Shown piece after piece: positions 22,685 through 30,901 of a stretch of 31,045 nt of DNA. How positions within the stretch are numbered: the stretch's first letter is position 1; each line of letters begins with the position of its first letter. The notes under the pieces are model-generated. The model had not been told where the DNA came from, ran no database searches, and saw nothing but the letters and a program-made list of their open reading frames with translations. Position numbers and translations under genes: made by a program. Source of the DNA: Silvimonas sp. (GTDB lineage Bacteria; Pseudomonadota; Gammaproteobacteria; Burkholderiales; Chitinibacteraceae); NCBI GenBank assembly GCA_030151005.1, contig JASLES010000177.1, positions 1 through 31,045 on the forward strand, written 5' to 3'.

Positions 22685-23743
22685 ATGCGTCACGCACTGC
22701 TGTTTTATTGCCGGGCCGGTTTCGAGAATGACTGCCGTCAGGAGTGGGAAGCCCGCTCTGGTCAAACGGGTGGTTGGGAAACCGCGCCCGGCTTTGCCTT
22801 GTTCAAGCCCGGTAAGGGCGCTGAGGCCGATCCGAACCCGCCTGCCGCCAAAGAATTGATCTTTGCCCGGCAGATGCTTTACGTGCTGGCCGATGTCCAG
22901 TTGGGTGACAAAGACCGCCTTACCCCGATTGTGGATACACTTAAGGCAGGCAAAACGGCGTCGTTCAATGATGTCTGGCTAGAGCACCCGGATTCAGACG
23001 AAGGCAAGCCGCTCTCCGGCTTTTGCCGTCGCTTTGGTGATATCGCACGCAAGGCACTGCAAGAAAACAGTTTGATTGACGAGAGCGCACGCTACCGGCT
23101 GCATCTGTTTTTCCCATCCATGAACCGGGTGCTGATCTGCTCGGTCGACCCCAAACTGGCGACCAGTGACTGGCCCATGGGTATTCCGCGTGTACGCATG
23201 CCCGCCGAAGCGCCCAGCCGCTCTACCCTGAAACTGGCTGAAGCCTTCATGACCCTGGTGCCGGATGCGGAAAGCCTGCTCAAGCCAGGCATGACCGGGG
23301 TCGATCTGGGGGCAGCCCCGGGCGGCTGGACTTACCAATTGGTCACGCGCGGCATCAAGGTGTACGCCATTGATAACGGCCCCATGAAGGGCGATATGGC
23401 CATCCACCCCAACGTCAAACATATGCGTACCGACGGCTTCAAATTCAGGCCACAAAACCCGGTGGACTGGCTGGTGTGCGACATGATTGAACAACCTGCG
23501 CGGGTGGCGCAATTGATTGCGCAATGGGTAGCACACGGTCAGGCGCGCATGGCGGTGTTCAATCTCAAGCTGCCCATGAAGAAACGCTGGACTGAGGTGG
23601 AGCGCTGTTTTGACCTGATCGACCAGATTCTGGGCGCGGCCGATATCCGCTACACACTCACGGCCAAACATCTTTATCACGATCGTGAAGAGATCACCTG
23701 TTTTCTGGCCCGCCAAAAAGCGGGTAACAAGCGGGGCAGATAA
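22685..23743 (+). CDS. rlmM: RlmM, 23S rRNA (cytidine-2498 2'-O)-methyltransferase
   Basis: 352 residues, the normal length. The N-terminal THUMP-like RNA-binding half (MRHALLFYCRAGFENDCRQEW...) is followed by a Rossmann methyltransferase domain with the SAM motif GVDLGAAPGGWTYQLV (205-220), VCDM (Asp266) and NLKLPMKKRW (Lys295), typical of RrmJ-like 2'-O-methyltransferases. RlmM modifies C2498 of 23S rRNA in the cytoplasm using S-adenosylmethionine. The open frame extends 100 codons upstream, but the ATG at 22685 matches the family N-terminus and the longer part overlaps the cyclase-like gene. Confidence 0.95.
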   Translation: MRHALLFYCRAGFENDCRQEWEARSGQTGGWETAPGFALFKPGKGAEADPNPPAAKELIFARQMLYVLADVQLGDKDRLTPIVDTLKAGKTASFNDVWLEHPDSDEGKPLSGFCRRFGDIARKALQENSLIDESARYRLHLFFPSMNRVLICSVDPKLATSDWPMGIPRVRMPAEAPSRSTLKLAEAFMTLVPDAESLLKPGMTGVDLGAAPGGWTYQLVTRGIKVYAIDNGPMKGDMAIHPNVKHMRTDGFKFRPQNPVDWLVCDMIEQPARVAQLIAQWVAHGQARMAVFNLKLPMKKRWTEVERCFDLIDQILGAADIRYTLTAKHLYHDREEITCFLARQKAGNKRGR

Positions 23744-23826
23744 TACGGTGCGACATTGACAGCCCGTCAGCATCCTGGCAGGCTTTATGCCATATTCATT
23801 GCACGTTCATTTGAGGGTATGCGCAC

Positions 23827-24261
23827 ATGTTGAAAGAATTCAAAGAATTTGCCATGCGCGGCAATGTGGTTGATCTGGCCGTGGGTGTGATCATTGGCGC
23901 GGCCTTTGGCAAGATTGTGGATTCGCTGGTCAAAGACATTATCATGCCGCCTATTGGCCTGATTCTGGGCAAGGTCGATTTCAGCAATCTGTATGTCTTG
24001 CTGCGCGAAAGCGACAAAACCCCTGGCCCCTACGCCACGCTGGAAGCCGCGCAGAAAGCCGGCGCCGTCACGCTGAACTACGGCAACTTCATCAACATTG
24101 CCATCAGCTTTGTGATCGTGGCATTTGCGGTGTTCTTGCTGGTCAAAGGCTTGAACAGCATGAAGCGCGCAGAAGAAGCCGCGCCGGCAGCCCCGGCACC
24201 CACACCAGAAGACGTGCAACTGCTGCGTGAGATTCGGGATTTGCTGCAGCAAAAGCAGTAG
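23827..24261 (+). CDS. mscL: MscL, large-conductance mechanosensitive channel
   Basis: 144 residues starting MLKEFKEFAMRGNVVDLAVGVIIGAAFGKIVDSLVKDIIMPPIGLILG, the highly conserved amphipathic N-terminus and pore-lining first helix. A periplasmic loop (about 50-80) and second helix (FINIAISFVIVAFAVFLLVKGLN) follow, then the charged cytoplasmic bundle ending PEDVQLLREIRDLLQQK. It forms a homopentameric inner-membrane valve that opens under hypo-osmotic stress. It is probably a single-gene unit: a strong bidirectional terminator follows it. Confidence 0.97.
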   Translation: MLKEFKEFAMRGNVVDLAVGVIIGAAFGKIVDSLVKDIIMPPIGLILGKVDFSNLYVLLRESDKTPGPYATLEAAQKAGAVTLNYGNFINIAISFVIVAFAVFLLVKGLNSMKRAEEAAPAAPAPTPEDVQLLREIRDLLQQKQ

Positions 24262-24281
24262 GTGGTGATTGTGGAATGCAA

Positions 24282-24310
24282 CAAAAAACCGGCCTTATGC
24301 CGGTTTTTTG
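24282..24310. terminator. Bidirectional terminator, mscL / MazG-like gene
   Basis: A 12-bp perfect stem (24282-24293 with 24299-24310) with a CTTAT loop: GC-rich core CCGGC/GCCGG flanked by six A and six T, so it has a U-tract in either direction. It ends the convergent mscL and mazG-like transcripts. Confidence 0.92.
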
Positions 24311-24336
24311 TTTTGGGGGCTGGCCCGCTGCGCACT

Positions 24337-24654
24337 TCACACCTTTGGCGGATGCTTGATCCCGTTCAGCTTCATCTTGCGCAATATCGCCGCTTCAATA
24401 TCCACATTCATCACGTCCGCCAATTGCAGCATATACAGCAGCACGTCTGCCATTTCTTGTTCAACCAGGTCACGTTTGGCATCGTCTTGGGCCAGCGCCA
24501 CAGATTCTTCTGGCGTCAGCCATTGAAAGTGCTCCACCAGTTCTGCCATTTCCACCGACATGGCCATGACCAGGTTCTTGGGGGTGTGATAACGAGCCCA
24601 GTCACGCGCGGCGACAAAGTCTCTGAGTTGCTGCTGCAGAGCGGGTAAATCCAT
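24337..24654 (-). CDS. MazG-like nucleotide pyrophosphohydrolase (dCTPase/RS21-C6 type)
   Basis: 105 residues from the ATG at 24652-24654 (MDLPALQQQLRDFVAARDWARYHTPKNLVMAMSVEMAEL). The acidic metal-binding pattern of all-alpha NTP pyrophosphatases is present: EMAELVEHFQW and EQEMADVLLYMLQLAD. The short single-domain form with RDWxxYHTPKNL is typical of the RS21-C6/DCTPP1-like group, which hydrolyses dCTP and modified dNTPs to the monophosphate and pyrophosphate (house-cleaning). The longer open frame upstream overlaps the divergent ribA gene and is not used. It is convergent with mscL. Confidence 0.88.
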   Translation of the reverse strand: MDLPALQQQLRDFVAARDWARYHTPKNLVMAMSVEMAELVEHFQWLTPEESVALAQDDAKRDLVEQEMADVLLYMLQLADVMNVDIEAAILRKMKLNGIKHPPKV

Positions 24655-24766
24655 ATAACGAATCCTGATTTGAGGCGGCTTGTGGCCGGTTGGTATTGAA
24701 TATCTTGATGATGGCTCCATCATGATATGTGATTTCAATACAGACTTTGCTCGCGGAATAGCCCAA

Positions 24767-25429
24767 ATGCCCCCATCCCAGGCTACCGAGCCGCTTGAAG
24801 CGGCCCTGAAACTGGCTGATTTTGTTGCCAGTTCCCGTTTGCCCACCAAACATGGTGAATTCACTGCGTACGTCTATCGCTCGCGCCTTGATGGTGTGGA
24901 ACATGTGGCGCTGGTGGCTGGCGAGGTGGCCAACCGTGAGGCCGTGCTGGTGCGGCTGCATTCTGAGTGTCTGACCGGAGATGTGTTCGGTTCACTGCGT
25001 TGTGATTGCGGCGAACAACTGGATATGGCGCTGGAACGCATCAACAAGGTGGGTTCCGGCGTCATGTTGTACCTGCGCGGCCAGGAAGGGCGGGGCATTG
25101 GTCTGGCACACAAGATTCAGGCCTATGCCTTGCAAGACCAGGGCATGGATACGGTCGATGCCAACACCGCCCAGGGTTTGCCGGTGGATGCGCGCAGCTA
25201 TGACGCTGCGGCCGAAATTTTGCTCGATCTGGGTATCCGCTCAGTTCGCTTGATGAGTAACAATCCGAAAAAACTGGCCGCGCTGGAAGCGGCGGGTGTG
25301 CCGGTGGTAGAGCGGGTGGTGCATCAAGTGGTGCCTAACAAAGAGAACATCCACTATCTGGAAACCAAGCGCGTGCGCATGGGGCATATGCTGTCTGAAG
25401 ACACGCATCTGAACTACCGCAAGTGCTAG
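24767..25429 (+). CDS. ribA: RibA, GTP cyclohydrolase II
   Basis: About 220 residues. The zinc-binding motif LHSECLTGDVFGSLRCDCGEQL carries all three cysteines, and LRGQEGRGIGLAHKIQAYALQDQGMDTVDAN and SNNPKKLAALEAAGV are diagnostic of RibA. It opens GTP to 2,5-diamino-6-ribosylamino-pyrimidinone phosphate, the first step of riboflavin synthesis. There is no fused DHBP synthase (RibB) domain. The start is uncertain: ATG 24767 (weak GGAA upstream) gives the family length, while ATG 24722 is also in frame. It is divergent from the MazG-like gene and not clustered with other rib genes; no FMN riboswitch is visible upstream. Confidence 0.92.
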   Translation: MPPSQATEPLEAALKLADFVASSRLPTKHGEFTAYVYRSRLDGVEHVALVAGEVANREAVLVRLHSECLTGDVFGSLRCDCGEQLDMALERINKVGSGVMLYLRGQEGRGIGLAHKIQAYALQDQGMDTVDANTAQGLPVDARSYDAAAEILLDLGIRSVRLMSNNPKKLAALEAAGVPVVERVVHQVVPNKENIHYLETKRVRMGHMLSEDTHLNYRKC

Positions 25430-25451
25430 TCAGCAACATGAGGCACGCAGC

Positions 25452-25485
25452 AACAAAAAAGCCGGGTATGCCCGGCTTTTTTGTT
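25452..25485. terminator. Bidirectional terminator, ribA / leuA
   Basis: A 15-bp perfect stem (25452-25466 with 25471-25485) with a TATG loop. The core is GCCGGG/CCCGGC flanked by A6 and T6, so it can terminate both ribA (+) and leuA (-). Confidence 0.93.
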
Positions 25486-25498
25486 CCCGCTCGGTATT

Positions 25499-27148
25499 TC
25501 AGCCTTGCGCCGCGCGGTTCAGGCCGCTGAGTACCGCTTTGATCGCCGCAGTCACAATATCGCTATCTACCCCTACGCCATACAGCGTACGTCCATCGGG
25601 TACGCGCAGTTCCACATAGCACGCGGCGCGGGCGTCTTCACCTTTACCCAGCGAATGCTCGTGGTATTCGACAATATGCGCCTTGCCATCCAGTGCCCGG
25701 ACAAAGGCTTCCAGCGGGCCTTTGCCCTCGCCATGCAACTGGACGCGCTGGCCCGCCAGGGCGATATCGGCGGTAATGGCAATGCCGCCCGCTTTGGCGC
25801 TGTGCAGATGGTGGGCGTAGTAGGTCCAGGGTTCGACCGCACGCAGATATTCCTGGGTAAAGATCTCATGAATGTCGGCGCTGGTGATCTCGCGCCCGGT
25901 CTCGTCAGACACGCGCTGGATGGCGCGGCTGAACTCAATCTGCATCCGGCGGGGCATTTCAAAGCCGTATTCCTGTTGCAGCACAAAGGCCACGCCGCCC
26001 TTGCCGGACTGGCTGTTTACGCGGATCACGGCATCGTAAGTGCGGCCGACATCGGCCGGGTCGATGGGCAGGTAGGGTACATCCCAGAATTCGTCGGCCT
26101 TTTGCCTGGCCAGCCCCTTTTTGATAGCGTCCTGATGTGAGCCGGAAAACGCGGTGTACACCAGATCCCCGGCATACGGGTGGCGCGGATGCACCGGCAA
26201 CTGGTTGCAGTGTTCCACCACTTCCCGGATGGTATCGATCTGGCTGAAATCCAGCCCCGGATGCACGCCCTGGCTGTACAGGTTCATGCCCAGCGTCACC
26301 AGATCGACATTGCCCGTGCGCTCACCATTGCCAAACAGGCAGCCTTCTACCCGATCCGCGCCGGCCATGACAGCCAGTTCGGCCGCGGCCACGGCGGTAC
26401 CGCGGTCGTTATGCGGATGAACAGACAGAATCACGCTGTCGCGCCGTGCCAGATTGCGGCTCATCCATTCAATCTGATCGGCATAGGTGTTTGGGGTAGA
26501 CATCTCTACCGTGGCCGGCAGGTTGATGATCATCTTGCGTTCCGGCGTGGGTTGCCACAGCTCGATGACGGCGTTGCAAACTTCCAACGCAAATTCAGGC
26601 TCGGTGGCAGAGAAGGTCTCTGGCGAGTACTGATAGACCCAGTCGGTCTCTGGATACTGCGCGGTGTACTGGCGGACGAGGCGGGTGCCTTCCAGTGCCA
26701 GTTGCTTTACCCCTTCGCGATCGGTATCGAACACAATGCGTCGCCAGGCCGGAGCGATGGGGTTATACAAGTGCACGATGGCGCGGCGCGAACCCACCAG
26801 CGACTCCACACTGCGCTTGATCAGGTCTTCCCGCGACTGCGTCAGCACTTCAATGGTCACATCTTCTGGTACGTGACGTTCTTCAATCAGCTTGCGCACG
26901 AAGTCGTAATCGGTTTGCGAAGCGGAAGGGAAGGCGACTTCGATCTCTTTGAAGCCGATCGCAACCAGCATCTTGAACATGCGCAGCTTTTTCTCGCCAT
27001 TCATTGGCTCGATCAGGGACTGGTTGCCGTCGCGCAGGTCCGTGCTCATCCAGACAGGAGGGTGGGTAATACGCTGATTGGGCCAGGTACGATCGGGCAA
27101 GGCAATGGGGCTGAAAGCGCGGTACTTGCTGGCTGGATGCGGATGCAC
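25499..27148 (-). CDS. leuA: LeuA, 2-isopropylmalate synthase (long form)
   Basis: 549 residues, the length of the long LeuA type found in Corynebacterium and pseudomonads. The catalytic TIM barrel shows WMSTDLRDGNQSLIEPM near the start, then SVHPHNDRGTAVAAAELAVMAGADRVEGCLFGNGERTGNVDL (metal-binding HxH and the conserved loop). The C-terminal allosteric LeuA dimer domain (about 430-549) contains GKGPLEAFVRALDG and GVGVDSDIVTAAIKAVLSGLN. It condenses acetyl-CoA with 2-oxoisovalerate, the first committed step to leucine, and is usually inhibited by leucine. The start is GTG at 27146-27148, with AGGAG six bases upstream; the open frame continues 30 codons further without support. It is monocistronic between two terminators. 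Confidence 0.94.
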   Translation of the reverse strand: MHPHPASKYRAFSPIALPDRTWPNQRITHPPVWMSTDLRDGNQSLIEPMNGEKKLRMFKMLVAIGFKEIEVAFPSASQTDYDFVRKLIEERHVPEDVTIEVLTQSREDLIKRSVESLVGSRRAIVHLYNPIAPAWRRIVFDTDREGVKQLALEGTRLVRQYTAQYPETDWVYQYSPETFSATEPEFALEVCNAVIELWQPTPERKMIINLPATVEMSTPNTYADQIEWMSRNLARRDSVILSVHPHNDRGTAVAAAELAVMAGADRVEGCLFGNGERTGNVDLVTLGMNLYSQGVHPGLDFSQIDTIREVVEHCNQLPVHPRHPYAGDLVYTAFSGSHQDAIKKGLARQKADEFWDVPYLPIDPADVGRTYDAVIRVNSQSGKGGVAFVLQQEYGFEMPRRMQIEFSRAIQRVSDETGREITSADIHEIFTQEYLRAVEPWTYYAHHLHSAKAGGIAITADIALAGQRVQLHGEGKGPLEAFVRALDGKAHIVEYHEHSLGKGEDARAACYVELRVPDGRTLYGVGVDSDIVTAAIKAVLSGLNRAAQG

Positions 27149-27164
27149 GGCGGTCTCCTGATGA

Positions 27165-27222
27165 CTAAATTGGACTAAATGTATAAATTTGTGATGGACT
27201 TCTTTCTGTTGGTCCAATTTAG
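27165..27222. promoter_or_regulatory. Spaced 11-bp inverted repeat upstream of leuA
   Basis: CTAAATTGGAC (27165-27175) and its exact complement GTCCAATTTAG (27212-27222), with centres 47 bp apart. One arm lies just upstream of the leuA ribosome binding site and the other covers the proposed -10 box. It could be a two-site operator or, if transcription starts further upstream, a leader stem-loop. Confidence 0.45.
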
Positions 27223-27245
27223 AATTCAATCGATGCAAATGTCAA
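27216..27245 (-). promoter_or_regulatory. Candidate leuA promoter
   Basis: On the minus strand a consensus TTGACA (27240-27245) is followed after 18 bases by TAAATT (27216-27221), about 70 bp upstream of the leuA GTG. Further upstream TCTAA is repeated at 27265-27269, 27281-27285 and 27305-27309, with an inverted TTAGA at 27253-27257, possible binding sites for an unknown regulator. Confidence 0.55.
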
Positions 27246-27323
27246 ACAATATTTAGATTTTAAGTCTAACAACGCCAGTATCTAACACTAATTCATACAT
27301 TATGTCTAATTTCATTGGCTGTA

Positions 27324-27356
27324 GAAAATAAAACAGCCCGCAAAAGCGGGCTGTTT
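27324..27356 (-). terminator. Terminator of the SET-family exporter gene
   Basis: An 11-bp perfect stem (AAACAGCCCGC at 27331-27341 with GCGGGCTGTTT at 27346-27356) and an AAAA loop (TTTT on the minus strand). On the minus strand the stem ends in TTT followed by TATTTTC, giving a good U-tract. It lies 48 bp after the exporter stop and upstream of leuA, so it insulates the two. Confidence 0.88.
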
Positions 27357-27404
27357 TTGAAAAGCGATAAAGCAGTTCATCATTGCAGGGTTGGCGCTGG
27401 GCCG

Positions 27405-28589
27405 TCAGACGTCCTTCATGCGAAAACAACACGCCAGCGCCGTACAGACGCTGAGCACCGCCACATAAAACACCGCGTGATAGCCCCACAGTTCAGCCAC
27501 AGAACCCGCCACTGCCCCTGCGATAATCGAACCTGTACGGGTGCTGGTGGCAAATAGCGTCGTTGCCATGCCGATCTGGCCGGGCATGACATCCTGGAAA
27601 TACAGCATGCCAATCCCGGCGATGATACCAATGAAAATTGCGTTCAAAAGCTGCATGGCAATCATGGCGTATTCATTGGAAATCAACGTCATGCAGATAT
27701 AAAACAGCACCCCCGCGCTGGTGGCGAAGCGCATCATGCTGCGTTTGCCAAAACGGCGCGTGTAGTAGCCGGCGATCAACATGGCGGGAATTTCCAGCGC
27801 TGCAGCTGTGCCCATCAAAATGCCCACTGTGCGTTCCGGCATGCCCAGATCGCGGGTGATATAAAGCGGCATGGTGATCAGATACATGCTGTTGCAGGTC
27901 CACATCAACGTACAGCCAATGAACAGCAAACGCACTTGCGGGTCACGCCACCAGCTTACGCGCTGGTGATGCGCCGCCGGGTGATGCTTGCGTGCCGGCA
28001 AGTCCGGCAGCACTTTCCAGACAATCAGCGCACAGCCCAGAAATGCAGCCGCAGCACCCAGATACATCGCCGGAAAGCCGTAACCAATCGCCAGCGCAAA
28101 CGCCAGAGGCGGGCCGATGACCCAGGCCAGCGAAATCTGCGCCCGCATTATGGAGTTGAACATCACCGCTTCGCGGCCGGAGTGATCGGCATGTTCGCGT
28201 GCCAGCGCAAAGACTTGCGGGTTGCCGGTGCCGCCAAAACTGCCCAGCACCACGCCCACCGTAATCAGCAACAGATAATGACGATCAAACGCAAATAACA
28301 CACAGCCGGCCATGCCCAGCAAACAGCACCAGACAATCAGCATGCGCCGGTTGATGCCCTTGTCAGAGTGATGCGCCAGCCATTGACTGATCAAAATGCC
28401 GATGATGGCACTGACGGTGTAGAAGGTGCCGACCAGAATCGGCCGCACGCCCACTTCGCCACTCAGAAACAGACTCAGCGTGGGGACTTGCAGCGCACCG
28501 GCCGTGCCGGTCAGGAAAGCCACCACCAGGAAAGCGGCGGAAGCAAGGTCAGGCTTTTGCCTGTAATACAGGGCAGTCAGGGCGCGCAT
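27405..28589 (-). CDS. MFS sugar efflux transporter, SET (SetA/SetB) family
   Basis: 394 residues with twelve predicted membrane helices. It matches E. coli SetA/SetB closely in several stretches that I recall: TGTAGALQVPTLSLFLSGEVG, FALAREHADHSGREAVMFNSIMRAQISLAWVIGPPLAF, TLMWTCNSMYLITMPLYI, MGTAAALEIPAMLIAGYY and GIIAGIGMLYFQDVMPG, ending in KDV like SetA. Members export glucose, lactose and related sugars or sugar phosphates-like analogues to relieve sugar-phosphate stress. The paralogue (SetA or SetB) cannot be decided. The start codon is ATG 28587-28589; the nearest purine-rich AAGGG lies rather far (13 bases) upstream. It is monocistronic, with a terminator downstream. Confidence 0.9.
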   Translation of the reverse strand: MRALTALYYRQKPDLASAAFLVVAFLTGTAGALQVPTLSLFLSGEVGVRPILVGTFYTVSAIIGILISQWLAHHSDKGINRRMLIVWCCLLGMAGCVLFAFDRHYLLLITVGVVLGSFGGTGNPQVFALAREHADHSGREAVMFNSIMRAQISLAWVIGPPLAFALAIGYGFPAMYLGAAAAFLGCALIVWKVLPDLPARKHHPAAHHQRVSWWRDPQVRLLFIGCTLMWTCNSMYLITMPLYITRDLGMPERTVGILMGTAAALEIPAMLIAGYYTRRFGKRSMMRFATSAGVLFYICMTLISNEYAMIAMQLLNAIFIGIIAGIGMLYFQDVMPGQIGMATTLFATSTRTGSIIAGAVAGSVAELWGYHAVFYVAVLSVCTALACCFRMKDV

Positions 28590-28693
28590 GATTTATGCCG
28601 GCCCTTATTCCGGCGCACAGCCGGCTTGGGGTCGAGGCAGCAAAGGTAAGAATTGCAAAAGAAACTATTAAAACTATTTCGCAGTGTATTAAA

Positions 28694-28714
28694 CGCGTGT
28701 CATTTTCTCACGCG
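28694..28714. terminator. Weak hairpin downstream of aidB
   Basis: A 6-bp CGCGTG/CACGCG stem with a 9-nt loop, flanked by TTTAAT on the minus strand and GGTTTTTG on the plus strand. It lies about 110 bp past the aidB stop and could be its terminator. The rest of the 233-bp gap between the exporter and aidB shows nothing. Confidence 0.35.
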
Positions 28715-28822
28715 GGTTTTTGTCACCGTTTGTGCCGGGGTTGTCCTGCGTGGGTAAAACGGGGATGAGCGGTGGCGTATGTACAGAGGATGTCGCAGCC
28801 TGGTGGCAAAGGCTTGCCTGCC

Positions 28823-30457
28823 TCACATCTCCGGCAACGCACGCTGCAACAGCAACTTGACCTCCCGCACCTGCGCCCCGTACTGGCTGGCAGTGGCGTT
28901 CAGGCGGCCGTGGCACCAGGCATCGGCGACCACTGCTTTGCCGTTTTCCAGCAAAACAGCCGCGCAAGCCAGGTGAATCAAACGTTCGGCCAGATCACGC
29001 ATGCGGTGTTCTTCCGGCGTGGCCAACAGGGGCAGGATCAGCGTAAACGCCACCGCAAAGGCCGGGTGAGTACGGGAGAGCGGGGAGAGCCAGTTTTCCA
29101 GCGCGTCACGCGTTTCCGGCTCTTTGGAGAGTGCCCGCATGATATCCAGCGCCATGATGTTGCCCGAACCTTCCCAAATGGCATTGACCGGCATTTCACG
29201 ATAAAGGCGTGGCAGATCACTTTCTTCGATGTAACCATTGCCCCCCAGCACTTCCATGACTTCCACCACAAAACCCGCGCCGCGTTTGCAGATCAGGTAT
29301 TTGGCTGCCGGGGTCAGAATGCGGGCCAGCGCTTGTTCGTGTGGCTGGGCTTGCGGGCCGCGCCAGCGGGCCAGCCGGAGCAAAAGGGCGGTGAAACCCT
29401 CCAGCTCCAGTGCCAGGTCGGCCAGCACGCAAGCCATTAAATGATGTTCGATCAGGGTCTTGCCAAAGCTGCGTCGATGGCGCGCGTGGTACAGCGCCAG
29501 TGTCAGGGCGCGCCGCATCAGGCCTGTGCTGCCCAGAGCGCAGTCAAAGCGGGTGTGGCTGCCCATTTCCAGAATGGTGCGGCCACCTTTGCCTTCCTCG
29601 CCAACCAGCCAGCCTTGCGCGTTATGGAACTCCACTTCTGCACTGGCGTTGGCACGGTTGCCTAGCTTGTCCTTGAGTCGTTCCAGTGCAATGGCGTTGC
29701 GATGGCCATCGGGCAGAATCCGCGGCAGCAAAAAACAGGATAAACCGCCCGCCGCCTGCGCCAGCACCAGATGTGCATCACTTTGCGGGACAGAGAAAAA
29801 CCACTTGTGGCCGTTCAGTGTGTACATGCCATCACCACTGGGGGTGGCTTTGGTTGTATTGGCGCGGACGTCAGAGCCGCCTTGTTTCTCGGTCATGCCC
29901 ATGCCGATCAGCAGGCCACGTTTGGCAGACGCGGGCGCATCGGCCGGGTCGTAAAGCGGTGACTGCAGGGGCGAGAGCCAATCCGCGCACGGCGCACCCT
30001 CACGCAATACGGTGCGTTGCAACACTGGAATGGCGCCATAAGTCATGGTGACCGGGCAGAGCGTGCCGGCCTCGACTTGCGCATGCAGCATGAAGCGAGC
30101 GGCGCGGGCCACGGCATTGTCGTCCGGGTTGCCCCAGTGCCCGTTGTGCAGACGGCTGGCGGTGACCTCGGTCATCAATTGGTGCCAGGCGGGATTAAAT
30201 TGAACCTGGTCAATACGCCGGCCGCCTGCGTCATAACGGAGTAATTCCGGCCCGTGGCGATTGGCCTGGCGCCCAAGGGCAAAGGTGTCTGGCGTGCCCA
30301 GCCGTGCACCTAACCGGGTAAGCATCTGGCTGTGATCCTGACCGGTTGATTCTTGCGCCAGCGCTTCTTGCAGGGGCAGATCGGCAAGGAAGAGGTTGTA
30401 CTCGTCCAGCGGGTGCGGCTGGTTCAACGGGTCATCAGGGAGGGAGCTGGAGGCCAT
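28823..30457 (-). CDS. aidB: AidB-like acyl-CoA dehydrogenase family flavoprotein
   Basis: About 544 residues, matching E. coli AidB along its length: LLRYDAGGRRIDQVQFNPAWHQLM, RFMLHAQVEAGTLCPVTMTYGAIP, LLIGMGMTEKQGGSDVRANTT, GHKWFFSVPQSDAHLVLAQAAGGLSCFLLPR, CKRGAGFVVEVMEVLGGNGYIEESDLPRLYREMPVNAIWEGSGNIM. AidB is an FAD-binding, DNA-binding homologue of isovaleryl-CoA dehydrogenase induced in the Ada alkylation response; its in vivo role is unsettled. I prefer ATG 30455-30457; an ATG at 30479-30481 would add eight residues, and neither has a strong ribosome binding site. It stands alone; no ada or alkB gene is in the window. Confidence 0.92.
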   Translation of the reverse strand: MASSSLPDDPLNQPHPLDEYNLFLADLPLQEALAQESTGQDHSQMLTRLGARLGTPDTFALGRQANRHGPELLRYDAGGRRIDQVQFNPAWHQLMTEVTASRLHNGHWGNPDDNAVARAARFMLHAQVEAGTLCPVTMTYGAIPVLQRTVLREGAPCADWLSPLQSPLYDPADAPASAKRGLLIGMGMTEKQGGSDVRANTTKATPSGDGMYTLNGHKWFFSVPQSDAHLVLAQAAGGLSCFLLPRILPDGHRNAIALERLKDKLGNRANASAEVEFHNAQGWLVGEEGKGGRTILEMGSHTRFDCALGSTGLMRRALTLALYHARHRRSFGKTLIEHHLMACVLADLALELEGFTALLLRLARWRGPQAQPHEQALARILTPAAKYLICKRGAGFVVEVMEVLGGNGYIEESDLPRLYREMPVNAIWEGSGNIMALDIMRALSKEPETRDALENWLSPLSRTHPAFAVAFTLILPLLATPEEHRMRDLAERLIHLACAAVLLENGKAVVADAWCHGRLNATASQYGAQVREVKLLLQRALPEM

Positions 30458-30539
30458 GCCGGTGATCCGGAAAGGGGGCATGACTCAGGCTAGACCGGCT
30501 GGGCGCACTAAGACAAGCTGCGCCGCCGGGCAGTGGGGG

Positions 30540-30806
30540 TCAGTGTTTTTGCAGGTCTTTGGTCAGAACCACGCCATTGACGAGGCGCAAGGTGATGACG
30601 GTACCGCGGGATTCCCACACGGCGTTTTCGCCGCTGATGCCCAATAAAGAGCTGGCCTCGGTCTTGTCTGGCTCGCCCAGAATTTTTACTACGTCAGCGC
30701 GCGCCATGCCGGTATCGATTTTTGCGTAATTCTCTGCGGTGATCTTGCTGCAGGCGCTCAATGCCAGGGTGAGTACGGCGGCGGCGAGCAGGGTTCTGGA
30801 GTTCAT
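30540..30806 (-). CDS. Small lipoprotein, DUF3862/BamE-like
   Basis: 88 residues. A lipoprotein signal (LLAAAVLTLALSAC, acylated Cys19) precedes a compact domain: ITAENYAKIDTGMARADVVKILGEPDKTEASSLLGISGENAVWESRGTVITLRLVNGVVLTKD. The segment YxKIxxGMxxxDVVxILGEP is typical of the DUF3862 and SmpA/BamE-like fold found in small envelope lipoproteins. The function is unknown; it is probably anchored to the inner leaflet of the outer membrane. It is separated from aidB by about 60-80 bp on the same strand, but I see no evidence of a shared role. Confidence 0.82.
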   Translation of the reverse strand: MNSRTLLAAAVLTLALSACSKITAENYAKIDTGMARADVVKILGEPDKTEASSLLGISGENAVWESRGTVITLRLVNGVVLTKDLQKH

Positions 30807-30901
30807 TGCATCCTCGTGGGCTTGGCTTGATCAGATTGCTTGCCAGTTTAACCTGGCACCCGGCACCTGCCGTTGGCCCGCGCCAGCCGCTGCGGCCTGG
30901 T

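Noticed and set aside
24655..24766. FMN riboswitch ahead of ribA.
   Set aside because: The gap is short and divergent, and none of the conserved RFN-element segments could be recognised.
27149..27238. Upstream extension of leuA as a leader peptide or longer N-terminus.
   Set aside because: It would begin at TTG without a ribosome binding site and overlaps the likely promoter; it has only scattered leucine codons.
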